Shown: positions 1-9,453 of the stretch, one piece after another
How the letters are laid out: every line of letters starts with the position of its first letter
Numbering within the stretch: the stretch's first letter is position 1
Program-made: the position numbers and the translations under genes
The notes under the pieces: generated by a model
Databases searched by the model: none
What the model was told of the DNA's origin: nothing
Seen by the model: the letters and a program-made list of their open reading frames with translations, nothing else
Source: Ktedonospora formicarum
GTDB taxonomy: Bacteria; Chloroflexota; Ktedonobacteria; Ktedonobacterales; Ktedonobacteraceae
Direction of reading: 5' to 3'
NCBI RefSeq assembly: GCF_016587355.1
Contig: NZ_BNJF01000001.1
Location: forward strand, 558,001-622,000
Length of the DNA stretch: 64,000 nucleotides

Positions 1-1663
1 ACTGATCCACAGCATTCACCCAGGCACGCAAACGCATTTCGCTATTGCCGCGTGTACCTGTAAGAGTTGTATCAGGCACACCGTCCCAACCGAGAGAATC
101 CAGGTAGAGACGGCCCTCTTGCCCAGGCTCTACGTCAAGTGCGAAGCCAACCTCAACGATAGGTGCGCCCTGTGTATCGGGAATACGCCATGCGCAGGTT
201 TGCTCCTCGCCTGCGCGAAACAGAGAAGCAGGGCCCAGGATAGTATCCAGGTTGTTCTCGTCATTGTATATATGAACAAAGGTCCGCACGCTCACAGATG
301 TCGCATTCTTAGAATCGGCAATCAGGCGCGCGGTCAGCAGTTGACCAGCGTACAGTGTAGGCGAGGCATATAGGCCATAGTCGGGCATCTGACGCGCGGA
401 TGGTGGAATAAATGTGGGTGTGCCCACCAGAGTTGGCTGGCTGACTCCACGATACGCAATGGCGAGGCAGCGCTGCCCCTCAATAGTCGGATGCGACTCG
501 TTCTGAAGCACAACACTCCCATCCTGCTCATCAACCTGGAAGCCCTGCACAGAACCTGGGAACGAGAAGTGGAAGCGCGCACCATCCTTTGGTTGAGCAA
601 AAGACTGACCAGCCAACGCATATCCAATGCTAACAACGTGATACGCCTCATTAACGGCATCTGTAATCGCGCGTCCACCATCGGCGGTTGGCATATAGAG
701 CCGATCCGCGATAGGTCCTCTCCAATCGGGCCCACCCTCCAAACCTCGCAAGCCATTCTTGATCCCAAGCAGACAACCGACATTCCCAGAATTACAATCA
801 GTATCCCAACCACAAGTATTGACGATCATCAGTGACTTGTGTACATCATCCTCTCCATAAAGCAGAGCAAGGATAATCAGAGCATGATTGGGGATAACAT
901 GGCAGTTACCACCATAGCGCTCATAGCCATAGCGCTCCACGATCCGTTCGCGGGTGACACGCCAATCAGGCTCCTCCCGATGCCAGGCGCGGATATCCTC
1001 GATCAACCGCGCCACCAGGGAATCACTCGGAATCACCGAGAGGCCAACGTCAAGTAGCTTCTGCATATCAGATTCTACGAAGGCAGCAGCCTCCATCGCC
1101 GCGATTACCTGGGCGGCATAGACGGCCTCTCCATCATGGCTAACACTTCCTGCTCTCCACGCGAGTTCCGCCGCCTGGACTGGATTACTCGGCGAGACCA
1201 TGCCCCAGCCATCGATAAAGATTTGCGCGCCGATCTGTTCAGCGACAATCTGCCCATTCAGGGCAATGGATCCACTTTGTGGCGCGGGAATGCCTGCCTT
1301 CAGGCGCAGATAGGCGGTATGCTCAGTCGAATTGCCCATCCCACCCCACCAGAGGATCGTACGCTGCTCAATGATATAGTTCAGCCATGTCTGCCCAATC
1401 TGGGCAGGGGTCAGGTCCAGAGTATTGCCATAATCGGGCAACGCGCGCAAAAAAGTAAAAGTGCCAGTAAGGTCATCATCGGTCACAACCAGCGGCACGC
1501 CCAATTTCTCATGCACATAATCGCGGATCTCGCCAAGCTCGCTCATGATGCGCTCATAGGTCCAGCCCTCGAAAGGACGACCAAGGTAGACACCAATCAA
1601 TTTGCCAAGCACTCCAGCATACACACGCTCAACATAATCTTCAGGAAAGCTGTATGCAGACAT
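1..1663 (-). CDS. ADP-ribosylglycohydrolase family protein (3' end outside window)
   Basis: The minus-strand frame is open from an ATG at 1663 to the window edge, giving 554 codons with no stop, so the C terminus is missing. An acidic motif TDDDLTGTF lies near residue 60 and GWDTDCNSGN near residue 284. These match the two metal-binding acidic motifs of the ADP-ribosylglycohydrolase (DraG) fold, which removes ADP-ribose from proteins or small molecules using two divalent metals. Roughly residues 370-554 form an added beta-rich region, possibly a carbohydrate-binding or jelly-roll domain (inference). No signal peptide is obvious. The substrate cannot be told from sequence. Upstream there is a near-repeat of AGAGTATTTAC and only a weak GAGAG ribosome site. 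Confidence 0.85.
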   Translation of the reverse strand, partial: MSAYSFPEDYVERVYAGVLGKLIGVYLGRPFEGWTYERIMSELGEIRDYVHEKLGVPLVVTDDDLTGTFTFLRALPDYGNTLDLTPAQIGQTWLNYIIEQRTILWWGGMGNSTEHTAYLRLKAGIPAPQSGSIALNGQIVAEQIGAQIFIDGWGMVSPSNPVQAAELAWRAGSVSHDGEAVYAAQVIAAMEAAAFVESDMQKLLDVGLSVIPSDSLVARLIEDIRAWHREEPDWRVTRERIVERYGYERYGGNCHVIPNHALIILALLYGEDDVHKSLMIVNTCGWDTDCNSGNVGCLLGIKNGLRGLEGGPDWRGPIADRLYMPTADGGRAITDAVNEAYHVVSIGYALAGQSFAQPKDGARFHFSFPGSVQGFQVDEQDGSVVLQNESHPTIEGQRCLAIAYRGVSQPTLVGTPTFIPPSARQMPDYGLYASPTLYAGQLLTARLIADSKNATSVSVRTFVHIYNDENNLDTILGPASLFRAGEEQTCAWRIPDTQGAPIVEVGFALDVEPGQEGRLYLDSLGWDGVPDTTLTGTRGNSEMRLRAWVNAVDQ

Positions 1664-1923
1664 GTAAAATATACTCTCTAGTCTCGTAAATACTCTCTGG
1701 CTCCAAGTCAGGAGTAGAAAAATCAAGATATAAATAAAAGAAGTTCATCTGCCTGGTACGAATAGCGCCGCGCACCACTCACATGTAAAGGCTATCACCC
1801 ATTTCCAACTCATACAAACCCATGAATGCACTTCTGCTCCGAGTATATCACCGAAAACGCGTGGCTAGCATACGGATCAGATGACCTCCAGACTTTCTAA
1901 ATGCCGTGATGACTACCAAGAAT

Positions 1924-1959
1924 AAACCGCTCGCCAGCCTGCTAGCTGACGAGCGGTTT
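1924..1959 (-). terminator. Hairpin terminator after the amidase gene
   Basis: 15-nt arms at 1924-1938 and 1945-1959 pair with one G-U wobble in the minus-strand RNA, around a 6-nt loop. It starts 17 bases beyond the amidase stop codon and is followed by a short U-rich stretch. Confidence 0.75.
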
Positions 1960-1975
1960 GCCATAAAGGATAGCC

Positions 1976-3109
1976 TTATAAACCGACGGTACCACCTACC
2001 AAAGCGCACCAGGTAGCGGTTCCAACCGCGCCATCGGCATTAAGCTTATAGTGGCTCTGGAAGCGCTTCACGACACCATGCGTTAGAGGCCCAAACGCAC
2101 CATCGACACTGGTAGCATAGCCCTTCGAATCCAACTGCGTCTGAGCGGCACGTACCGCGCCACCTGTACTTCCATAGACCGTTGCTTTGACAAGGGCCAC
2201 CCATGTGCGCGGACCAAGTACACCATCGGCACGCAAGCCTTTCGCAGCCTGGAACTGCCTCATGGTCTGGGTAGTATGAGAGCCAAAATGACCATCAGCA
2301 GAGAGGCTAGCATACCCATGATCTTGTAGCAAGAACTGCGCCGACTTGACATTCTCACCGCTGGTTCCCTCTTCGAGCGTAGGCCAGGAATAGGAGGGGA
2401 GAGACTGACCCAGGCCCGCCGCAACCTGACTACGCAACGCGGGTAAGCGCCCATAGAAAGCTGTACCCGGACATTCGGTGCTATAGAAGTCACGATGTCC
2501 ATAGATAGAGGTAGCAGTCAGGCCATATTGTCGGCAAATATAGATACACAGACTCACCAGCGAGTTCCAGAGCGCGGTCGGGGGAAGTAATGAAGTGTAG
2601 GTTCCCTCATCCTCGATACCAATCGAGGATGAATTGAGCACAGGGCAATGGGTACCATATACAAACCTTGTCCCATCTAATAACGTCTCCAAACTTCGAT
2701 GGCGCCCCTCCATGATGTAGCCACCACGGCTGACGGTAAAATGTTGACCGGTATCGATCCAGCCATTGTTAAAATGAGCTTGCTGGATGCTGCGCGACAA
2801 CTGGTAGGCATGAGCCAATGAAGTGTCATATGAGTTAGAGGTCGCGGTATGGTGGACAAGGATCTTGGTAGGCCTGCGGTAAAGTATCTCGACCGCCTCA
2901 TGAGCTAACTTAGCTCCCCATTTGGCAGTACCCGCGATAGTAGGCGTAAGAGATGGGGCTGCATGGGCAGGTGAGGATGCTAGAATAAGCTCAAGGCCAC
3001 CCAGGCCCGCAACACCCAACGCGCCAGCCCCAAGCTTGATGACATTGCGGCGATTCAAAATAGACCTGTGTTGGTCGGATTGCTCCTGAGATCTCTGCTG
3101 ATCACACAT
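1976..3109 (-). CDS. Tat-exported N-acetylmuramoyl-L-alanine amidase with two peptidoglycan-binding domains
   Basis: 377 residues. The ATG at 3109 is chosen because AAGGAG lies six bases upstream; two earlier in-frame ATGs (3130, 3124) lack such a site. A twin-arginine signal (RRNVIKLGAG followed by a hydrophobic stretch ending in AHA) directs folded export. An Amidase_2/PGRP-type domain follows, with the zinc-ligand motifs ILVHHTATSN and GHRDFYSTECPG, which cuts the bond between MurNAc and L-alanine. Two C-terminal PG_binding_1 repeats, each with a DG.FG....T..FQ pattern, would anchor it to the wall. Likely role is cell-wall turnover or attack on other cells. The gene stands alone and has its own terminator. 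Confidence 0.9.
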   Translation of the reverse strand: MCDQQRSQEQSDQHRSILNRRNVIKLGAGALGVAGLGGLELILASSPAHAAPSLTPTIAGTAKWGAKLAHEAVEILYRRPTKILVHHTATSNSYDTSLAHAYQLSRSIQQAHFNNGWIDTGQHFTVSRGGYIMEGRHRSLETLLDGTRFVYGTHCPVLNSSSIGIEDEGTYTSLLPPTALWNSLVSLCIYICRQYGLTATSIYGHRDFYSTECPGTAFYGRLPALRSQVAAGLGQSLPSYSWPTLEEGTSGENVKSAQFLLQDHGYASLSADGHFGSHTTQTMRQFQAAKGLRADGVLGPRTWVALVKATVYGSTGGAVRAAQTQLDSKGYATSVDGAFGPLTHGVVKRFQSHYKLNADGAVGTATWCALVGGTVGL

Positions 3110-3800
3110 AACGAACTCCTTCATTCGCATACTTCAATACACTTAGCAATCCACTCGCTCACATGGAGCCCACCCAGATGCCCCATTCTGAGGGGTATCT
3201 AAACACTGTTCTAAATCCGAACACTGTTTAATCTGGGAAGTTACAGCAATGACGAGTGATTGAGACAGCAAGCCAGGCGCAAAGAGCAGAGAATTTTCGC
3301 CAGTGGCGTCGCTCTCTTTGGGCCCAGTCAGAAAAGGCTGAGAGAAGAAGAGAATGTAGAGTGTGCGAAAGGAGGAGAACTTCTATCGATGTTCACAAAT
3401 ATAGCATTGGTTACCAGTCAGGGTAGTGATGCCATCTCCGCGTCGTCGCAAAGGACTAATGTCTGCTCCTGCGCACGTGCCTTCCCTCTCAAGCAGCCTG
3501 TGGAGTCCCTTCCGACCTCATTTAAGCAGAGCATACATTATCATCTATCTATATAGCAAGCCTATGAACGCAAATGGAGTACTATATGACCATCCCTGGA
3601 ACATGGCCTTTCAAGCCTACTCTAAGGCAAGTTCAAATAAAGCACGCACAGAGTTCCATCACTACGCAAAGCATTTCAAAGATACCCATAAAATCCTGAT
3701 AACTGCTACGCAAGTGGCCCCTTTCCAACGATCCATCTATGCCGCTGCATTCTAGTAGCATAGGCTTACAGCTCATTGAAACAGTTTCTCGGAAGTATGA
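3110..3800. other. Intergenic region with paired AACACTGTT sites
   Basis: No convincing gene is seen on either strand; the open frames here lack ribosome sites and recognisable composition. Two copies of the near-palindromic 9-mer AACACTGTT sit at 3202-3210 and 3220-3228, 18 bases apart, about 100 bases upstream of the amidase start. They may be an operator for the amidase. A CCCC/GGGG mini-hairpin (3181-3195) lies next to them. The rest of the region shows nothing clear. Confidence 0.4.
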
Positions 3801-4175
3801 TTACCGCTGGTCCTTTATGAAATGCACTTTTTGCAAAAGGCGAGACTTGATATCGCTTAGAGTCCGCATTTCAACATCTATAGAATGAAGCTTATGCGTA
3901 TAGATTGCAAGCACATTATCTCCACATTCAGGGAATGTGGGATCTACCTCCCCCCATATGTTTAACCCTTTACAGCTCACAATACGTCCGATTTCATCTG
4001 TATTGAGTCCCATTTCCAAATACATGCGAATAGCCCTGATCTGCTCAACAATACTCCCATCGTAATCGCGATATCCATTCTCCAAACGGCGTGCTTTAAT
4101 CAACCCACGCGCCTCATAATAGCGAAGCGAACGTACACTCGTCCCTGTCAGGCGAGCCAACTCACTGATCTGCAA
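3801..4175 (-). CDS. MerR family transcriptional regulator
   Basis: 124 residues with the standard MerR N-terminal winged helix: ISELARLTGTSVRSLRYYEA at residues 3-22, then a long C-terminal helix (about 85-115) for dimerisation. Two cysteines (near residues 68 and 83) sit in the effector part, but no known metal-site pattern is present, so the signal is unknown. The gene is divergent from a PPOX-family flavin/F420 protein 156 bases away. The intergenic region holds a promoter with the over-long spacer typical of MerR control, so this protein probably activates the neighbour. Confidence 0.88.
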   Translation of the reverse strand: MQISELARLTGTSVRSLRYYEARGLIKARRLENGYRDYDGSIVEQIRAIRMYLEMGLNTDEIGRIVSCKGLNIWGEVDPTFPECGDNVLAIYTHKLHSIDVEMRTLSDIKSRLLQKVHFIKDQR

Positions 4176-4209
4176 TTTGATGTCCTTTCTTGCGCATAAC
4201 CACCATCAC

Positions 4210-4241
4210 TTGACTGTAACACTAATGTCATAGTTTATATT
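4210..4241 (+). promoter_or_regulatory. MerR-type promoter with 19/20-bp spacer and embedded dyad
   Basis: TTGACT at 4210-4215 is followed after 19 bases by TTATAT (4235-4240), or after 20 bases by TATATT. The dyad TGAC..TA....TA..GTCA occupies 4211-4230, between the two hexamers. Elongated spacers with a centred dyad are the hallmark of MerR-activated promoters. It points at the PPOX gene starting at 4332. Confidence 0.6.
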
Positions 4242-4331
4242 CACCGATAGAAGGCATAACTTCCCAGAGAGATGACATAGGACCCTTATTGCAAGTCTTC
4301 TTGAGTAGATACAAATGAAAGGTTTCTTATA

Positions 4332-4739
4332 ATGAGCAGCTTATCCACGAAAGCATGGGCATTTCTTAAAGAAAAGCATTTCGCAATCCTCAGCACCATC
4401 AACAGGGACGGTAGTCCGCAATTAACAACAATGTGGTATATTCTCGACGATGATGGCTCTATCGTCATGAATACTCAGATACATCTTCAAAAAGCAAAGA
4501 ATATCCACCGTGACTCTCGTATCGCCATCTGCGTTCAGGATGGCCCACGTTATGTGACTATTCGAGGAGCAGTTGCCATTATTGACGATCAGATTCATAT
4601 TCAGCAAGATCTTAGAAACCTGATAGACCGCTATATCGAGGGCGAGATAAATAAGCAGCAATACTATAAAACCTTTACAGGACAGCAGCGTATCTCACTA
4701 CGCCTGGCAAGCGAGAAAGTCACTGAATATCTCGCATAA
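4332..4739 (+). CDS. Pyridoxamine 5'-phosphate oxidase-like (PPOX class) FMN/F420-binding protein
   Basis: 135 residues. The pattern FAILSTINRDGSPQLTTMWY near residues 17-36, followed by a split beta-barrel pattern (VMNT.....K..N...D.R.A.CV), is typical of the small PPOX-class proteins. Many of these in Actinobacteria and Chloroflexota use coenzyme F420 to reduce substrates. It is a single split-barrel domain with no signal peptide, so probably a cytoplasmic dimer. The gene is probably controlled by the divergent MerR regulator and ends just before a 26-bp hairpin terminator. The substrate cannot be inferred. Confidence 0.85.
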   Translation: MSSLSTKAWAFLKEKHFAILSTINRDGSPQLTTMWYILDDDGSIVMNTQIHLQKAKNIHRDSRIAICVQDGPRYVTIRGAVAIIDDQIHIQQDLRNLIDRYIEGEINKQQYYKTFTGQQRISLRLASEKVTEYLA

Positions 4740-4743
4740 TAAC

Positions 4744-4798
4744 GTCAATAAGCGTAAACAGCGATATCTAATAGATATCGCTGTTTACGCTTATTGAC
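4744..4798. terminator. Perfect 26-bp hairpin, bidirectional terminator
   Basis: Arms at 4744-4769 and 4773-4798 are perfectly complementary over 26 bases with a 3-base loop. The hairpin lies between the PPOX gene (plus) and the gene ending at 4816 (minus), so it can serve both converging units. Confidence 0.85.
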
Positions 4799-4815
4799 AA
4801 AGATGAAGGATAGCG

Positions 4816-5268
4816 TTACACGATAGGCAGCCTGGTACGCGATAGCTTGAAGGTAACTTCGTCCTGCTCGCGAGACCACGCATACCAGAGATAGAGGGAA
4901 GCCGCGATGGGCTGGAAGACATCCCAAATGACGTCGGCATCATCTCTGCTAAGCGCAAAGGACTTTAATATCTCAGTGGAGGGAATGTGGGAGAGCGTCG
5001 CGCACGACAGCACATCATCACCAGTCATCGCTACGATATGCCCGCCGAGCGCGACGACGTGTAGGGCAAGGTGCTCCATGACAACATGCGCGCCAAACCC
5101 TTGCAGATCTTTCCATCTAGGTGCAAGAGTATTGCCTACGGATGCAATGAATGGAAGTGGCGAGCATCCCTGCTCTTTAAAGTAGACAATCGATGCCAGC
5201 AAAAAGGCCAGTGCCTGATCTTGAGCCTGGTAACGGATTTGATCAAGCGTAAATGGATGCTCGCTCAC
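4816..5268 (-). CDS. Hypothetical protein downstream of clpB
   Basis: 150 residues with a GTG start at 5268. The start is preferred because AGAGGAAG lies just upstream; a longer ATG start at 5307 would overlap the end of clpB and has no such site. The product is rich in hydrophobic helices, with two helical stretches (about residues 10-45 and 55-80) and a C-terminal segment IWDVFQPIAASLYLWYAW that could be amphipathic or membrane-facing. No family was recognised. It starts 26 bases after the clpB stop on the same strand, so it is probably the last gene of the heat-shock cluster. Confidence 0.65.
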   Translation of the reverse strand: MSEHPFTLDQIRYQAQDQALAFLLASIVYFKEQGCSPLPFIASVGNTLAPRWKDLQGFGAHVVMEHLALHVVALGGHIVAMTGDDVLSCATLSHIPSTEILKSFALSRDDADVIWDVFQPIAASLYLWYAWSREQDEVTFKLSRTRLPIV

Positions 5269-5293
5269 TTCACTTCCTCTATCTACTCTATGC

Positions 5294-7912
5294 TCATCGA
5301 CGCGCACGCGCTCCCTGTGGTACTGGCTCTCTCACTGGCTCTAGAGCAAACTTATTATTCTTGAAATCAATGACGATCGTATCTCCATCGCGAATGGTGC
5401 CATCAAGAATATCACGGGCAACACGGTTCTCAATCTCACGCTGAATGACGCGCTTGAGCGGACGTGCCCCAAAGTCTGGCTCATAGCCCTGCTCAGCCAG
5501 TTGTTCGCGCGCGGCATCAGTGAGTTGCAAGGTGATGTGCCGCTCTTCCAGGCGTGGGCGCAGGCGGTCTAGCTGAATATTCACGATGCCCTTCATCTGG
5601 TCGCGCGTGATGGGATGGAAGACGATGATCTCATCAATACGATTGATAAACTCCGGTCGCAGCCCCTCTTCCCGCAGGCGTTGGCGCACCTGGCGCTGTA
5701 CCTCATCTTCATCCATGCCCTCAAGCTCATGAAGCCAGCCTGTGCCCACATTGCTCGTCATAATGATGACGGTATTCTTGAAATCGACCGTGCGCCCCTG
5801 CCCATCTGTCAGGCGACCATCGTCGAGTAATTGCAGTAGAACATTGAAGACCTCGGGCGCGGCCTTCTCAATTTCGTCGAAGAGTACGACGCTATAAGGG
5901 CGACGGCGTACAGCCTCGGTTAACTGTCCACCTTCTTCATAGCCAACATAGCCTGGAGGAGCACCGATCAGCCGCGAGACGCTATGCTTCTCCATGTACT
6001 CTGACATGTCTATACGAATGATGGCATGTTCATCATCGAAGAGGAAATCAGCAAGAGCACGCGCAAGCTCAGTCTTACCGACGCCGGTTGGCCCCAGGAA
6101 GAGAAAACTCGCCAGGGGACGATTGGGATCCTGAAGCCCTGCACGCGCGCGACGGACCGCATCAGAAACAGCCTGTAAGGCCTGATCCTGTCCCACGACA
6201 CGCTTGTGCAGACGCTTCTCCATACCAACAAGCTTCTGAATCTCGGCCTCCATGAGTTTTGAGACAGGAATATGCGTCCAGTTGGAGACAATCTCAGCGA
6301 TGTCTTCTGCGTCAACTTCTTCTTTGAGCATACGCCCACCCTGGATGCTGGTAAGCTTCGACTCCATCTCGCGAAGCTTCTGCTCCAGCTTCGGAATTCT
6401 CCCATGCCTCAGCTCAGCCGCTTTAGCGAAGTCATATTCGCGCTCGGCTCTCTCCAGTTCAACCTGCGCCTGCTCTAACTCCTTCTGCGAGCGACGCATG
6501 GTTTCGACCGGCTCGCGCTCACGCTCCAAGGCCTGCTTCATGGTGTTCAATTGCGCTTGCTGGCTAGCAATCTCTTGCTCAACCTTCGCTCGGCGCTCCT
6601 GGCTAGCGGCGTCAGTCTCCTTTTTGAGCGCTTCTTGCTCGATCTGGAGCTGCCGAATACGCCGATCCAGGGCATCAACCTCGCTGGGTGTACTATCCAG
6701 TTCTACGCGCTTACGACTGGCGGCCTCATCAATCAGGTCAATTGCTTTGTCTGGTAGGAAGCGGTCGGTAATATAACGCTTGGAGAGCACCGCAGCCGCT
6801 ACCAGGGCGCTATCAGTAATACGCACACCGTGATGAGCCTCGTATCGCTGCTTGAGGCCACGCAAGATGCTAATTGCATCCTCGACAGATGGCTCTTCAA
6901 CCATGATAGGCTGGAAACGGCGTTCCAGAGCAGCATCCTTCTCGATGTACTTACGATACTCATTGAGTGTCGTAGAACCAATACAGTGCAGTTCGCCACG
7001 CGCGAGCATTGGCTTGAGCATATTGGAGGCATCCATCGCACCTTCCGCCGCCCCTGCACCAACGAGCGTATGGAGTTCATCGATAAAGAGAATGATATTG
7101 CCCTCTGAACTTGTCACCTCTTTCAGTACAGCCTTCAGGCGCTCCTCAAATTCGCCTCGATACTTCGCGCCAGCCACAAGTGAGCTCAGGTCTAGCGTAA
7201 CAATCTGTTTGCCAGCCAGGGTCTTTGGCACATCGCCACGCACGATTCGTTGAGCCAAGCCCTCAACAATGGCGGTCTTACCAACGCCCGGCTCTCCGAT
7301 CAAGACCGGATTGTTCTTTGTCCGGCGACTAAGGACCTGGATAACACGCCTGATCTCTTCGTCGCGACCAATCACAGGGTCGAGCTTACCTTGCTCAGCC
7401 AGCAGCGAGAGATTACGACCATACTTCTCTAGCGCCTGATACTTACCTTCGGGATTAGGGTCGGTAACACGTTGCGCGCCACGAATAGAAGTGAGGGCTT
7501 GTAGCACATTGTCACGCGTGAGGCCCATAGTCTTCAGCACGCGTGGCACAGCGCCTTCACTCACGTTAAACAGAGCCAACAGCAGATGCTCGACACTCAG
7601 ATACTCGTCATGGAAGGTATGCATCTCGCTCCAGGCATCTTCCAGCACTTTGCGCAGACGTGGTGAGATACCGGGTTCGCTGCCTCCATACACTCTGGGC
7701 ATACGCTCAATCGCGTCATTGATGGCATGCCGCGCCGCCACGAGCTGCCCCCCACCCTTCTCAATCACCTGCTGCACAACCCCATCATCCTGCGCAAGCA
7801 ATGCGGACAGCAAGTGCTCAGGCTCGACCTGTCCATTATTGTGTGACCGGGCGACCTGGGCGGCATTGCTGATTGCTTCACGCGCCTTTTCCGTGAATTG
7901 TTCTATATTCAT
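5294..7912 (-). CDS. clpB: ATP-dependent disaggregase ClpB
   Basis: 872 residues, full length for ClpB. Order: double Clp_N repeat (1-145), first AAA+ domain with Walker A GEPGVGKT at 206-213, a long coiled-coil middle domain (about 400-530, rich in Glu, Lys and Gln) that distinguishes ClpB from ClpA and ClpC, then a second AAA+ domain with GPTGVGKT near residue 605 and a D2-small domain. ClpB hexamers pull proteins out of aggregates together with DnaK and DnaJ. It lies 67 bases behind hspR in the dnaK-dnaJ-hspR-clpB series, so HspR probably controls it as in actinobacteria. Confidence 0.97.
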   Translation of the reverse strand: MNIEQFTEKAREAISNAAQVARSHNNGQVEPEHLLSALLAQDDGVVQQVIEKGGGQLVAARHAINDAIERMPRVYGGSEPGISPRLRKVLEDAWSEMHTFHDEYLSVEHLLLALFNVSEGAVPRVLKTMGLTRDNVLQALTSIRGAQRVTDPNPEGKYQALEKYGRNLSLLAEQGKLDPVIGRDEEIRRVIQVLSRRTKNNPVLIGEPGVGKTAIVEGLAQRIVRGDVPKTLAGKQIVTLDLSSLVAGAKYRGEFEERLKAVLKEVTSSEGNIILFIDELHTLVGAGAAEGAMDASNMLKPMLARGELHCIGSTTLNEYRKYIEKDAALERRFQPIMVEEPSVEDAISILRGLKQRYEAHHGVRITDSALVAAAVLSKRYITDRFLPDKAIDLIDEAASRKRVELDSTPSEVDALDRRIRQLQIEQEALKKETDAASQERRAKVEQEIASQQAQLNTMKQALEREREPVETMRRSQKELEQAQVELERAEREYDFAKAAELRHGRIPKLEQKLREMESKLTSIQGGRMLKEEVDAEDIAEIVSNWTHIPVSKLMEAEIQKLVGMEKRLHKRVVGQDQALQAVSDAVRRARAGLQDPNRPLASFLFLGPTGVGKTELARALADFLFDDEHAIIRIDMSEYMEKHSVSRLIGAPPGYVGYEEGGQLTEAVRRRPYSVVLFDEIEKAAPEVFNVLLQLLDDGRLTDGQGRTVDFKNTVIIMTSNVGTGWLHELEGMDEDEVQRQVRQRLREEGLRPEFINRIDEIIVFHPITRDQMKGIVNIQLDRLRPRLEERHITLQLTDAAREQLAEQGYEPDFGARPLKRVIQREIENRVARDILDGTIRDGDTIVIDFKNNKFALEPVREPVPQGARARR

Positions 7913-7979
7913 AATGCACGATCTCTCCTATTCACACGTCGGGACTCTCACGTGTTGTTGATATTACAATCAATGTGAG

Positions 7980-8336
7980 CTAATCACCTGAGAGTAAGCC
8001 TCTGGCAGATGCAGAGATGAGAGCCCGGCTCCTCTCCTCGTCCAATTCTTTGTGTACGGATTCCAGGCGTTGCAGGAGGTGCAAAATCACTTCAACACCA
8101 GCCAGATTAATGCCCAACTCCTGCTGTAAGCGACGAATACGCCTCAGTTGAAAGACATCTTCTTCACTGTAACTCCGCTCCTGATTTGGCTCTCCACCTT
8201 CGATGAGGCCAGAAGCTTGCAAGAGGTGTAATGCTTGAATGCTTAGGCAACACGCATTCGCGGCCTCTGCCTCGCTATACGAGATCGGGGCGCGGTATTG
8301 CTGAAACACAATCCGGGTCACGGTTGGCTTCTCCAT
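7980..8336 (-). CDS. hspR: HspR/CbpM-like MerR-family heat-shock repressor
   Basis: 118 residues. A MerR-like winged helix is present but starts atypically (PISYSEAEAANACCLSIQAL), and the motif RRIRRLQQELGINLAGVEVI at residues 66-85 is typical of HspR and of the DnaJ-associated CbpM proteins. HspR binds DNA at chaperone promoters using DnaK as co-repressor; CbpM binds the CbpA J domain. The gene begins two bases before the dnaJ stop is cleared, with GGAGGA inside the end of dnaJ, so the two are translated together. I found no clear HAIR palindrome upstream of dnaK, so the target site is open. Confidence 0.85.
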   Translation of the reverse strand: MEKPTVTRIVFQQYRAPISYSEAEAANACCLSIQALHLLQASGLIEGGEPNQERSYSEEDVFQLRRIRRLQQELGINLAGVEVILHLLQRLESVHKELDEERSRALISASARGLLSGD

Positions 8337-8338
8337 AG

Positions 8339-9328
8339 CTAGCTTCCTCCCTTTACGCCTGCGGCCTGATCAACATTACCAATAGAATGGGCAAAGGCCT
8401 CAAAGAGACGATGCTGCTCCGGATCAAGATGCTTTGGCAGCTTGAGGTGAGCTTCAGCAAACAAATCGCCTCGTCTCTCAGGATGGCCTAACGTAGGCAT
8501 ACCTTTTCCCTGCAACCTGAAGGCTGTTCCTTCTTCGGTCCCTTCAGGGATACGCAATAAGAGGCGGCGACCATTGGGCAGTGATACCTGCGCTTCGCCT
8601 CCAAGCATAGCCGTTGTCAGAGGTACATCCACACGCGTGCGCAGCGTTGTTCCCTCACGCGTAAAGCGTGTATCAGGTGCCATATGTACGCGCAAATAGA
8701 GGTCGCCTCTCCCCGCCGAGCTCTGCTGTCCCTGACCCGCGATACGGATACGCGAGCCTTCATCCACACCTGGGGGAATCTTGATCTCCAGGCGACGCAT
8801 GCCGCCTCCGGGAGTGGATAACTCGACAACACGCGAAACCCCCTGGTATGACTCCGCAACAGTCACATCAATACTGGCTTCAACATCCTGTTTAGGTGGA
8901 GAGTAAGCACCGCGATGGGTGCGACCTGCCGTTCGCCCCTGAGTCGCCCCGCCATAGCCCGAACCAAAGTAGGTCTCGAAGAAATCTGAGAAGGGAGATG
9001 CCCCACCAAAGAGATCATTAAGATCGGCTTCATTTACTGTGCGGTACTGCGCGCGCCTTCCCCCGCCAGCCTGCTCATACCCAGGCCAGCTTCCATATTG
9101 CTGACGATATTGATCCATTTCATCGTAGCGCTTACGCTTTTCTGGATCAGACAGCACTTCATTAGCCTCGTTGATCTCCTTAAACTTCTCCTCGGCTGAC
9201 TTATCACCCGGATTAACATCTGGATGATACTTACGCGCCAGCTTACGGAAAGCTTTTTGAATATCCTTCTGGCTCGCTTGCTTGTCTACCCCCAGAACTT
9301 TGTAGTAATCCTTATAATCAACGGCCAT
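8339..9328 (-). CDS. dnaJ: DnaJ/CbpA-type co-chaperone (no zinc finger)
   Basis: 329 residues. An N-terminal J domain (about 5-70) carries the HPD motif in [14 protein letters not shown] Gly/Tyr-rich linker follows (about 75-145), then two C-terminal beta domains (about 150-310) for client binding. The cysteine-rich zinc-finger domain of classical DnaJ is absent, making it a type II, CbpA-like J protein. It stimulates DnaK ATPase activity. It is located directly behind dnaK and in front of hspR. The 125-base gap to dnaK contains an 8-bp hairpin that could tune read-through. Confidence 0.94.
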   Translation of the reverse strand: MAVDYKDYYKVLGVDKQASQKDIQKAFRKLARKYHPDVNPGDKSAEEKFKEINEANEVLSDPEKRKRYDEMDQYRQQYGSWPGYEQAGGGRRAQYRTVNEADLNDLFGGASPFSDFFETYFGSGYGGATQGRTAGRTHRGAYSPPKQDVEASIDVTVAESYQGVSRVVELSTPGGGMRRLEIKIPPGVDEGSRIRIAGQGQQSSAGRGDLYLRVHMAPDTRFTREGTTLRTRVDVPLTTAMLGGEAQVSLPNGRRLLLRIPEGTEEGTAFRLQGKGMPTLGHPERRGDLFAEAHLKLPKHLDPEQHRLFEAFAHSIGNVDQAAGVKGGS

Positions 9329-9400
9329 GAGAGCACTCTCCCCGAACCATACTTAGCACTTCACTATTCCTGGCTACCATCTTATGATCCAGGCTCCAGG

Positions 9401-9434
9401 AAGGTGCCCCAATAAAGTCTGGAACACCTTCCAA
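9401..9434 (-). promoter_or_regulatory. Hairpin between dnaK and dnaJ
   Basis: GGAAGGTG at 9401-9408 pairs with CACCTTCC at 9427-9434 around an 18-base loop. It lies 20 bases beyond the dnaK stop in an operon of one direction, so it may be a partial terminator or an RNA-stability element that favours dnaK. Confidence 0.45.
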
Positions 9435-9453
9435 CTTGAAGCCCAAAGTTTAG

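Noticed and set aside
3260..3755. Two overlapping plus-strand frames of 98 and 109 codons
   Set aside because: Different frames over the same bases, no ribosome sites, odd amino-acid composition.
9329..9362. CIRCE-like half sites (AGCACT at 9334-9339, TTAGCACT at 9355-9362) upstream of dnaJ
   Set aside because: They are direct rather than inverted copies and do not form the TTAGCACTC-N9-GAGTGCTAA element.
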